NCBI GenBank assembly: GCA_021825035.1
Contig: JAKAIQ010000087.1
Coordinates: forward strand, 1 to 8,307
Length of the DNA stretch: 8,307 nucleotides
Origin: Deltaproteobacteria bacterium
GTDB taxonomy: Bacteria > Desulfobacterota > GWC2-55-46
Direction of reading: 5' to 3'
Made by a program: the position numbers and the translations under genes. Numbering within the stretch: the stretch's first letter is position 1; each line of letters starts with the position of its first letter. Of the stretch, positions 1 to 4,780 are shown in pieces. The notes below the pieces were generated by a model. The model was not told the DNA's origin. It saw only the letters and a list, made by a program, of their open reading frames with translations, and did not search any database.

Positions 1-291
1 TTCCGATCTCTTTACGTTACTAAAAAGGGATTTTACAGCCTGCGCCAAAACATGGGCAGTGGAATGCCGGAGTATTCCGAGCCCTTCTTTTGAATCGACA
101 ACGACGGGTTGAATGCGCAAGGGGCGCGCGGACTCCTCGAGAGCGCTTCTCAGGTCCCGCAACTCTCCATTTACCATTACGGCTACGGTTTTTTTCAGGA
201 CCGCCCTATCGTGGTCCTTAAGGATCTCAAAAAAAGTACACCCCTCCGGAACGGTTATCTCAGAACCTTCAGATAAGATCAGCTTTGTCAT
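1..291 (-). CDS. thrS: Threonyl-tRNA synthetase, N-terminal part (cut by window edge)
   Basis: The reverse strand from the ATG at 291 stays open for 97 codons to the window edge. Threonyl-tRNA synthetase charges tRNA-Thr with threonine in the cytoplasm. Residues 1-62 look like the TGS domain that opens bacterial ThrRS, starting MTKLILSEGSEITVPEG. The segment LRHSTAHVLAQAV (about 75-87) is the start of the second, editing domain and carries the HxxxH pair (His76, His80) shared by ThrRS and AlaRS. The family is usually about 640 residues, so roughly 85% of the gene lies outside the window. No strong Shine-Dalgarno sequence precedes the ATG (GTGGGTGCAAAGAATTTAG). The gene lies 115 bases downstream of tRNA-Val on the same strand, with a structured leader between them. 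The identification rests on recognised motifs and is fairly secure; the start fits the usual TGS N-terminus. Confidence 0.9.
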   Translation of the reverse strand, partial: MTKLILSEGSEITVPEGCTFFEILKDHDRAVLKKTVAVMVNGELRDLRSALEESARPLRIQPVVVDSKEGLGILRHSTAHVLAQAVKSLFSNVKRSE

Positions 292-355
292 CTAAATTCT
301 TTGCACCCACTTTATGATCTATAAGTCCCGAAAATCAATAAAGGCGATCTGCCCA

Positions 356-388
356 CACGGCGATGGTTAAATCACCACGCTGCCGTGG
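356..388 (-). promoter_or_regulatory. Competing hairpins in the thrS leader
   Basis: Read on the thrS strand, the leader can form a 9-bp hairpin: positions 379-371 (CGTGGTGAT) pair with 364-356 (ATCGCCGTG) around the loop TTAACC. Three of the pairs are G-U wobbles, so this stem works in the minus-strand RNA but not in the opposite strand. A second hairpin, CCACG (388-384) with CGTGG (379-375) and loop GCAG, uses the same bases, and so does a third pairing of CACGGC (387-382) with GCCGTG (361-356). Mutually exclusive structures upstream of a synthetase gene are typical of attenuation or autoregulation. No T-box consensus is visible, and ThrRS autoregulation by leader mimicry is known in E. coli. 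The function here is inference. Confidence 0.35.
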
Positions 389-406
389 AAGGATGCCTTT
401 AAAAAA

Positions 407-481
407 TGGTAGGCACGGGCGGTTTCGAACCGCCGACCTCTACCGTGTCAAGGTAGCGCTCTACCCCTGAGCTACGCGCCT
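407..481 (-). tRNA. tRNA-Val (anticodon GAC)
   Basis: The reverse strand folds as a complete cloverleaf of 75 bases including an encoded CCA. The acceptor stem is AGGCGCG with CGTGCCT (one G-T pair), followed by T8 and A9. The D stem is GCTC/GAGC and the anticodon stem is CTACC/GGTAG around the loop TTGACAC, giving anticodon GAC, which reads the valine codons GUC and GUU. The T arm is GGCGG-TTCGAAA-CCGCC, with discriminator A and then CCA. A run of six T follows directly and may help end transcription. The gene lies 115 bases upstream of thrS on the same strand, so read-through into thrS is possible. Confidence 0.96.
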
Positions 482-497
482 ATATCTCCCTTTCAGA

Positions 498-527
498 TTA
501 AAATTGCAACTATCATGCATCTTACAA
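498..527 (-). promoter_or_regulatory. Possible tRNA-Val promoter
   Basis: On the minus strand TTGTAA (527-522) is followed after 18 bases by TTTTAA (503-498), a weak sigma70-like pair. It would start RNA near 490, about 9 bases before the tRNA. If the hairpin at 680-712 is a terminator, a near promoter like this one is needed. Otherwise the stronger promoter at 797-825 could serve the tRNA through a long leader. Confidence 0.35.
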
Positions 528-677
528 TTACGTGGTCTTCTGAGTTTTTTCGGCGCTTTTATCGAAGCGTCGATTAAACTCCGCCAACAGCTTTCTTCTG
601 TTGCAAGCCCTCGGCCTAAATCCTTCGGGCTGCCACTTCATCACCAGGCAGAAGCATGATGATTGATGTGGCACGAC

Positions 678-790
678 AAAAAGACTTCAATCACCGAACC
701 GCGCGAGTCTTTAAAAAAAGTGTAATACACGATATATCGACAGCCAACCGCACTCTTCGGAATTAGAATGAAGGAGGCAGAAATAAGCGG
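678..790 (-). ncRNA. Candidate small RNA, about 113 nt
   Basis: The predicted start near 790 follows the promoter at 797-825. The predicted end is a hairpin, AAAGACT (712-706) with AGTCTTT (686-680) around a 19-base loop, running into TTTTT (682-678), part of which lies in the stem. Between start and end there is no open reading frame with a ribosome binding site. I do not recognise the sequence as 6S, SRP, RNase P or tmRNA. The evidence is a promoter plus a terminator-like element only; the terminator stem is AT-rich and weak, so transcription may continue to the tRNA. Confidence 0.25.
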
Positions 791-796
791 TATATT

Positions 797-825
797 AGTC
801 TATCCACATTCAACATCACTGTCAA
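797..825 (-). promoter_or_regulatory. Strong sigma70-type promoter facing leftward
   Basis: On the minus strand a perfect -35 box TTGACA (825-820) is followed after exactly 17 bases by TAGACT (802-797), one mismatch from TATAAT-like boxes of strong promoters. RNA would begin near 790. No annotated gene begins for more than 300 bases, the next one being tRNA-Val. The region below it is full of hairpins, so the product is probably an untranslated RNA or a long tRNA leader. Confidence 0.6.
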
Positions 826-905
826 GAAAATTATCAAGAATATCAAACAGATAATTAAATAACCTCGGCCCGGCATACCGGCTCCGCAGCCTTAAAACGT
901 CAACG

Positions 906-971
906 TTACCGAATGTCCAAGGCGGCCATTGCATAAAAATCAAGCATGAGCTTCTTGTTGGCATCCGTCCT
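906..971 (-). pseudogene. Possible remnant of a SnoaL/NTF2-like protein
   Basis: The last 21 codons of a minus-strand ORF (906-1136) read RTDANKKLMLDFYAMAALDIR before a TAA at 908-906. The string ANKKLMLDFYAMA resembles the opening helix of SnoaL-like, NTF2-fold proteins (pattern NKxLxxxFY near the N-terminus). Nothing after the stop continues the family in any minus-strand frame I read. If the resemblance is real, this is a severed N-terminal fragment; with so short a match, chance is a serious alternative. The upstream part of the ORF overlaps the candidate small RNA and looks less protein-like. Confidence 0.13.
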
Positions 972-1025
972 CAGGCATGCGTCGATACCAGGGCCATAAT
1001 ATGATGACATGAAAACGATGAGAAG

Positions 1026-1143
1026 AAAAAGGGGGCACAGCGCCGGCATAGCATTTGGCCCCACCCTCAAAGGAAGCGCCATTGAACCTCTTTTCAGCGC
1101 CGCTAACGGCGTATCGAGATGAAACAGCTCGGTCATTTATGTA
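1026..1143 (-). ncRNA. Candidate small RNA, about 118 nt
   Basis: Transcription from the promoter at 1150-1177 would first cross a stable hairpin: CGCCG (1111-1107) with CGGCG (1102-1098) around TTAG, with an outer TTTCA/TGAAA helix at 1124-1120 and 1096-1092. It would then meet a terminator-like element, GGGGC (1062-1058) pairing with GCCCC (1036-1032) across a 21-base loop, followed by C and TTTTT (1030-1026). Promoter, structured body and T-run fit an independent small RNA of about 118 nt. It matches no family I know. The alternative is a short translated ORF starting at 1136 (76 codons), which has no ribosome binding site. Confidence 0.3.
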
Positions 1144-1149
1144 AAATTC

Positions 1150-1177
1150 AGTATATATCAATCAAACCCGATGTCAA
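1150..1177 (-). promoter_or_regulatory. Near-consensus sigma70 promoter facing leftward
   Basis: On the minus strand TTGACA (1177-1172, perfect) and TATACT (1155-1150, one mismatch) are separated by 16 bases, with further TA-rich sequence before the -10 box. RNA would start near 1143. The only ATG nearby is at 1136, leaving a leader of about 7 bases and no Shine-Dalgarno sequence. This favours a non-coding transcript over a translated one. Confidence 0.6.
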
Positions 1178-1187
1178 ACCAGGAACC

Positions 1188-1553
1188 ATGCCGTCAGTAG
1201 TCCATCCAATCAGGTGGCGGGAATTCCTCGCCTTGCAAAGACCGGCTCACGGAAGGGAGGCCGTAGCCGAGGAGACGGATCCAAGGAGTATCACGGCCCA
1301 GGGGGCAAGCATACATCAACTGATCGACGGCAGGAAGGGCCATGCGGCCTTACGGCTGCGCGGAGGCCGGCCTGAGCATGCCGTTTTGGCGGGATTGCAA
1401 AAGTTTTCGGAAAGAGATGTCGCCAATAAAAGAATATCCATCCTCAATATGGCGAAGAACGCTCGTTTGCCGGAAATTACGATGACTGCCTTTGACCCAG
1501 TATTAGCTCGCCTTATATTTAAAAATATTTCCGCTCACAAGAAAAAGATATGA
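1188..1553 (+). CDS. Orphan GC-rich ORF, hypothetical protein or remnant
   Basis: An open frame of 121 codons from the ATG at 1188 (the frame is open from an ATG at 1119) ends at TGA 1551-1553. A short AGGA precedes the 1188 ATG by only three bases, so the initiation signal is poor. The product would be basic and hydrophilic, with no signal peptide, membrane segment or motif I recognise. Codon choices (AGG, AAG, ATA frequent, third position GC-rich) resemble those of the neighbouring real genes, which is the main argument for coding. The first two thirds lie in a block of 60-70% GC, above the flanking genes, which may indicate transfer or a remnant. Its 3' end overlaps the oppositely oriented ORF at 1503-1697 by 51 bases. 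It could be a genuine small protein, a fragment of a larger lost gene, or chance. Confidence 0.22.
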   Translation: MPSVVHPIRWREFLALQRPAHGREAVAEETDPRSITAQGASIHQLIDGRKGHAALRLRGGRPEHAVLAGLQKFSERDVANKRISILNMAKNARLPEITMTAFDPVLARLIFKNISAHKKKI

Positions 1554-1697
1554 ACTTTCATCAAGGCAATATACGCCGCTCCGGACAGGGCCGGCTTCCC
1601 TGGAACAACCGACCGCGCCGAGCACACCTTGCAGGTCATCTTCAAAAAGCATCTCCTCGAAGGGAAAAAACTCTCTAATATCCATCCTGTTTGCCAT
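1503..1697 (-). CDS. Small hypothetical protein, 64 aa, with strong ribosome binding site
   Basis: The minus strand has a textbook start: AAAGGAG, a six-base spacer (TATCTT), then ATG at 1697. The 64-codon frame ends at TAA 1505-1503. The product begins MANRMDIREFFPFEEMLFED and is acidic near the N-terminus; the C-terminal part is mildly hydrophobic (YLFLVSGNIF). There is no transmembrane helix or motif I recognise. A possible -10 box TATACT (1750-1745) lies about 40 bases upstream of the presumed transcript start-to-ATG region, in the AT-rich stretch shared with the divergent peptidase gene. A longer overlapping frame from an ATG at 1741 has no ribosome binding site and is less likely. Function unknown; it may also be the front of a truncated gene, because the reading frame closes just as sequence composition changes. 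Confidence 0.45.
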   Translation of the reverse strand: MANRMDIREFFPFEEMLFEDDLQGVLGAVGCSREAGPVRSGVYCLDESSYLFLVSGNIFKYKAS

Positions 1698-1805
1698 AAG
1701 ATACTCCTTTCAATGGCTGGGAATAAAAATAACGTCTTCATATTAGTATAAGATTCGAAGATTAAGAAAAGATTATAAGAACATTTATTTTCTTTTACTT
1801 AAGGA

Positions 1806-1811
1806 TATAAT
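1806..1811 (+). promoter_or_regulatory. Possible -10 box for the M1 peptidase gene
   Basis: A perfect TATAAT lies in very AT-rich DNA 98 bases upstream of the chosen ATG at 1910. No good -35 box sits 16-18 bases before it (ATTTAT or TTTATT only), so it would need an activator or be a weak promoter. Upstream, AGATT occurs three times (starting near 1751, 1759 and 1770), which could be coincidence in AT-rich sequence. Confidence 0.35.
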
Positions 1812-1909
1812 AGACAAATATTCGGTTTGTGATATTTTAGTTGCCAGGCATTCAAAAACGGACGTCAAATGATGCGTACGCTCTCTTATTGCGAAAGTCA
1901 GGGCAATTT

Positions 1910-4051
1910 ATGATTCTCCCTCGCAGCAGGAAAAAGTCAGGCCTATCGGTTCTTTTTTTTTCAATGATATTATTTGTTTTTCCTGCTCATGCCCTGCCTC
2001 AAGAACATACGCTCAGTATAGCAAGGGAACGGGCCGAAGGCATGGTGGTCACCCATAATTTAAGCGTTACCATTGACATTAATAACCACGGCATAAAAGG
2101 TGTAGACAGGATTGTATTAAAAAAATCCGGCGAGAAGATCGATCTCGTGATCCGCACGGATTCTTTCATCGAGAAGATCGAATCTGGAGGCAAACCCGTA
2201 GCTTTCAGCGTCCATGTCCATCCGGCCATCAAGGCAAAAAAGATATCGATCCCGTTGTCGGGTTTTGCCGGTCGGACGGTAACGATCGACATTTACTACC
2301 GCTGCACTTTCCCGAGCCTTGAAGAGGCGCGCAAAGACATAAAAAGGGGAATAGCGTTCATAGACGACGGCGTGATCGGCGATAAAGGTATTTTTCTACC
2401 CTCTTCCGCCTTATGGTATCCGCAGGAAGAAACCGGGCTTCCCTTATTTGCAATAGACGTGTCCGCTCCAGACGGTTTCATATCGGTTACCGAAGGCGAA
2501 TGGCTTGGACACGCAAAGGAAAAAGACAAGGTCATTGACCGATGGAGGACGGAAAAGCCGCTGCAGGGCCTCGACCTCGTAACAGGCAGATACACCGTGA
2601 AAAGCCGGGACTACAAGGGTATAAATATATACACCTTCTTCTTTGAAAAAGACGAAACACTTTCAAAAACATACATTGATAAGACGGAAGGTTATCTTGA
2701 TCTCTATCAGGCCATGATCGGCCCCTATCCGTTCAAAAAGTTCGCCGTAGTCGAAAACTTCCTTCCGACCGGCTACGGAATGCCGTCATTCACGCTTCTG
2801 GGATCCACCGTCCTTAGGCTTCCTTTCATACCGGACACTTCCCTCGGACACGAGATAGCTCACAGTTGGTGGGGCAATTCCGTATTTGTTGACGATTCCC
2901 TGGGCAACTGGTCGGAGGCGATAACCACATATACCGCGGATTATCTCTTCGCCAGAAGGTTAGGCGCCGAAAAAGCGTTGGAGTTCAGACTGAGCAGGCT
3001 TAGGGGATATAAAAACTTCGCCGGGCGCAATGCCATAGCCCTTAAGGACTTCGTCGATTCAACTTCGCCATCCGAACGCGCAGTGGGCTATGATAAAGGA
3101 ATGATGGTCTTCAACATGCTCGAAAGACTCCTCGGATCCGGGGAATTCGATAAAGGCCTTAAGGAACTGTACAGGAGCCAGGCGTTTAAACCAACCACAT
3201 GGCTTGACATTCAATCGTCTTTTGAAAGGGCGTCCGGTAAAAACCTCAAGTGGTTCTTTGATGAATGGGTAATGAGAGCAGGCGCGCCGTCTTTCTCAAT
3301 AGAAAACGTCACGCTTAATAAGGAGGAAAAAGGTTTCAAAGTAAGTTTTGATATAAAACAGCAAGGACAGGCTTACACAGTCGATGTGCCAGTCGTCTTT
3401 AATACAAAGGAAGGAAAGATATGGAAAAATGCACAGGTGAAAAAACCGCTCGAGAAGTTCTCTTTCTATCTCGACGACAGGCCTTCCTCATTTGAATTAG
3501 ACCCCAATTACGAAGTCTTCAGGCTTCTTTCGGATGAAGAGACACCCCCGACCATCGCGTCTTTTTTGGGCGACAAGTCGGGGGTGATAGTCATACCGGG
3601 CAATAAAAGCAGAGAAAAATATCTTGTGCCTGCGGAATTTATTGCCAGTGACTATAATTTAACGTTAATTACTGATTCCCCCGTGGCTGAAGAATATCTG
3701 AAGGATAAATCCGTATTCATCTTCGGAGGCCCTGAAGAAAACGGTTTGTTCCGTCAGATGAAAAAATATCTTTCTAAATACCTCCGCATATCTGACGGTT
3801 CGGTAGAGTTTCTTGACAAGCCGTATCGCCTTGTAGATACGGTACTCGTCTTTTCGTTGAAGAATCCTTTCGACCCGTCCCGGACGATTTGCTTTTTATT
3901 CGGCGGCCCCGACAGGGAAAAGACGTTAAAGGCCGCCAAAAAGATACGTTACTTTTCGGAATACAGCTATCTGGTATTCACTGATGAAAGCCTTGAAAAA
4001 GGCAGGTTTCACGGAAAAAAAGTTTTGAGGTATGAATTCGGGAAAGACTAA
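1910..4051 (+). CDS. Exported M1-family zinc metallopeptidase with extra C-terminal domain
   Basis: The product of 713 residues is a gluzincin-type peptidase that would cleave peptides outside the cytoplasm. The ATG at 1910 is preferred over the TTG at 1841 because AGGG sits six bases before it and the protein then starts with a classic signal peptide: RSRKK, a hydrophobic run LSVLFFSMILFVF, and a likely cut after AHA. Numbering from this start, an N-terminal beta domain covers about 35-230. The catalytic core has VVENFLPTGYGMPSF (about 280-294) where GAMEN usually lies, HEIAH at 314-318, the third zinc ligand Glu336 (NWSEA), and Tyr394 in GYDKG, the usual transition-state tyrosine. Only 17 residues separate HExxH from the Glu, one fewer than the classical 18. 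Residues about 465-545 look like a beta domain, and 555-713 form an extra alpha/beta-like region with two GGP motifs. It stands alone, upstream of tRNA-Glu. Class is secure; substrate is unknown. Confidence 0.88.
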   Translation: MILPRSRKKSGLSVLFFSMILFVFPAHALPQEHTLSIARERAEGMVVTHNLSVTIDINNHGIKGVDRIVLKKSGEKIDLVIRTDSFIEKIESGGKPVAFSVHVHPAIKAKKISIPLSGFAGRTVTIDIYYRCTFPSLEEARKDIKRGIAFIDDGVIGDKGIFLPSSALWYPQEETGLPLFAIDVSAPDGFISVTEGEWLGHAKEKDKVIDRWRTEKPLQGLDLVTGRYTVKSRDYKGINIYTFFFEKDETLSKTYIDKTEGYLDLYQAMIGPYPFKKFAVVENFLPTGYGMPSFTLLGSTVLRLPFIPDTSLGHEIAHSWWGNSVFVDDSLGNWSEAITTYTADYLFARRLGAEKALEFRLSRLRGYKNFAGRNAIALKDFVDSTSPSERAVGYDKGMMVFNMLERLLGSGEFDKGLKELYRSQAFKPTTWLDIQSSFERASGKNLKWFFDEWVMRAGAPSFSIENVTLNKEEKGFKVSFDIKQQGQAYTVDVPVVFNTKEGKIWKNAQVKKPLEKFSFYLDDRPSSFELDPNYEVFRLLSDEETPPTIASFLGDKSGVIVIPGNKSREKYLVPAEFIASDYNLTLITDSPVAEEYLKDKSVFIFGGPEENGLFRQMKKYLSKYLRISDGSVEFLDKPYRLVDTVLVFSLKNPFDPSRTICFLFGGPDREKTLKAAKKIRYFSEYSYLVFTDESLEKGRFHGKKVLRYEFGKD

Positions 4052-4162
4052 GAAACTTGCCGGCCGATATTTTTTTGCCGAGAAAAAAGGAACCCAGGAT
4101 CGGAAAAATTCATTTTTGAAGGCCTATGTCGGAAAAAAACGAGTTGAGCGGTATCGCCCGGC

Positions 4163-4192
4163 TTGACAGAAAGGCCGCTAATAATGTAAACT
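4163..4192 (+). promoter_or_regulatory. tRNA-Glu promoter
   Basis: A perfect TTGACA (4163-4168) is followed after 18 bases by TAAACT (4187-4192), two mismatches from TATAAT. RNA would start near 4199, about 13 bases before the tRNA. Position and spacing fit a dedicated tRNA promoter. Confidence 0.6.
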
Positions 4193-4211
4193 CAAGAGTC
4201 AATTTTTATCC

Positions 4212-4287
4212 GGTCCTATCGTCTAGAGGCCCAGGACGTGGCCCTCTCAAGGCCGAAACACGGGTTCGAATCCCGTTAGGACCGCCA
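4212..4287 (+). tRNA. tRNA-Glu (anticodon CTC)
   Basis: A complete 76-base cloverleaf with encoded CCA. The acceptor stem is GGTCCTA with TAGGACC. TCGTCTAGAGGCCCAGGAC matches the usual tRNA-Glu D-arm region. The anticodon stem is TGGCC/GGCCG (outer pair T-G) around CTCTCAA, giving anticodon CTC, which reads GAG. The T arm is ACGGG-TTCGAAT-CCCGT, with discriminator G and CCA. It has its own promoter at 4163-4192 and a strong terminator just after it, so it forms a single-gene unit. Confidence 0.96.
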
Positions 4288-4298
4288 ATAAAATCAAT

Positions 4299-4331
4299 GG
4301 GGGCAGGGAATTCCCTGACCCCTCTTTTTTT
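4299..4331 (+). terminator. Rho-independent terminator after tRNA-Glu
   Basis: GGGG-g-CAGGG, an AATT loop, CCCTG-a-CCCC, then TC and seven T form a near-perfect GC-rich hairpin with a T-run. The core CAGGGAATTCCCTG is a perfect palindrome. It ends the tRNA-Glu transcript. Read on the other strand the hairpin is followed only by CATTGATTTTATT, so it may also weakly stop the rhodanese transcript that ends at 4355. Confidence 0.9.
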
Positions 4332-4354
4332 CTACCGTAGTAATTTTTCAGGGA

Positions 4355-4726
4355 TTATGATTTCGAGGCCACCTTGCCCCCCGTTCTGATCCATGCATTT
4401 ATACCGCCCCTAAGATCGACAGTATCGGCCAGGCCCCGGCTTACAAAGAGCTTGCGGGCCTTGACGCTCCTTATCCCGGAACCGCAGTACAGAACGACTT
4501 TGCATCCATCCGGCAGAGCCTTATGCAAATGTAAAGTGTTCAATGGTATTGAAATGCTTCCGGGTATGTGACAGCTTCTATGCTCATTGCTGGACCGGAC
4601 GTCCACGAGCGAAATCTTTTCTTTTTTGTCTATTAGCGCCTTGAGTTCACCGGCGCTAATCCTGCCGGAATCGTCCCCAAGATCAAAGAAAGGAAACAAC
4701 ATTTTTATTGATGAAAATATATCCAT
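4355..4726 (-). CDS. Single-domain rhodanese-like protein
   Basis: The product has 123 residues and one rhodanese domain (about 23-118). The domain shows the typical order LVDVRSSNEH (40-49), HIPGSISIPL (53-62), the active-site loop CGSGIR with Cys81 and Arg86, and a final GGINAW (108-112). Cys81 is the residue that carries persulfide in active rhodaneses, so a sulfurtransferase or sulfur-carrier role in the cytoplasm is likely. The six-residue loop fits rhodanese better than the longer Cdc25 type. No signal peptide is visible, although the first 15 residues are somewhat hydrophobic. The ribosome binding site is weak, and an internal ATG at 4702 has none, so the 4726 start is a choice by default. 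The gene starts 54 bases after ispG ends on the same strand and is probably co-transcribed. A link to iron-sulfur assembly for IspG is tempting but unproven. Confidence 0.85.
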   Translation of the reverse strand: MDIFSSIKMLFPFFDLGDDSGRISAGELKALIDKKEKISLVDVRSSNEHRSCHIPGSISIPLNTLHLHKALPDGCKVVLYCGSGIRSVKARKLFVSRGLADTVDLRGGINAWIRTGGKVASKS

Positions 4727-4780
4727 CTGGCATCCGCTTCTTTCATTTGCCGATTACGTGCCTCGACGATAACGCTGTAG

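Larger units (their letters stand above)
482..1840. other. Gene-poor stretch between tRNA-Val and the M1 peptidase
   Basis: About 1.36 kb in which I recognise no complete known gene. It holds leftward promoters at 797-825 and 1150-1177, hairpins with T-runs at 678-712 and 1026-1062, and two adjoining palindromes (GTGTAATACAC at 720-730 and CGATATATCG at 730-739). It also holds an orphan GC-rich ORF (1188-1553), a short minus-strand ORF with a strong ribosome binding site (1503-1697), and a possible protein fragment near 906-971. By hand count, GC reaches 60-70% per line over 1201-1380, against about 47% in a sampled line of the peptidase gene; 1741-1840 is very AT-rich. Small RNA genes, decayed genes, or both would explain this mixture. 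Confidence 0.6.

Noticed and set aside
113..295. Plus-strand 60-codon ORF at the window start
   Set aside because: It lies antisense to the thrS N-terminus, whose TGS domain and HSTAH motif are clear on the minus strand.
407..825. tRNA-Val as an attachment site for an integrated element
   Set aside because: No integrase gene and no repeat of the tRNA 3' end is visible elsewhere in the window.
1183..1420. GC-rich block as RNase P RNA, tmRNA or SRP RNA
   Set aside because: I looked for the conserved GAGGAAAGTCC, tRNA-like ends and GGAAGGAAGCAGCC signatures on both strands and found none.
1535..1741. Minus-strand 68-codon ORF overlapping the 64-codon one
   Set aside because: No ribosome binding site precedes its ATG at 1741, whereas the overlapping frame from 1697 has AAAGGAG at ideal spacing.
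1751..1776. Threefold AGATT repeat upstream of the peptidase
   Set aside because: The spacings (about 8 and 11 bases) are irregular and the DNA is very AT-rich, so chance is sufficient.
1841..1909. Upstream TTG start adding 23 residues to the M1 peptidase
   Set aside because: It has no good ribosome binding site and would place a hydrophilic tail before the signal peptide. The ATG at 1910 gives AGGG spacing and a standard signal peptide.
4126..4389. Plus-strand 87-codon ORF
   Set aside because: It runs through the tRNA-Glu promoter, the tRNA itself and the terminator, so it cannot be a normal gene.
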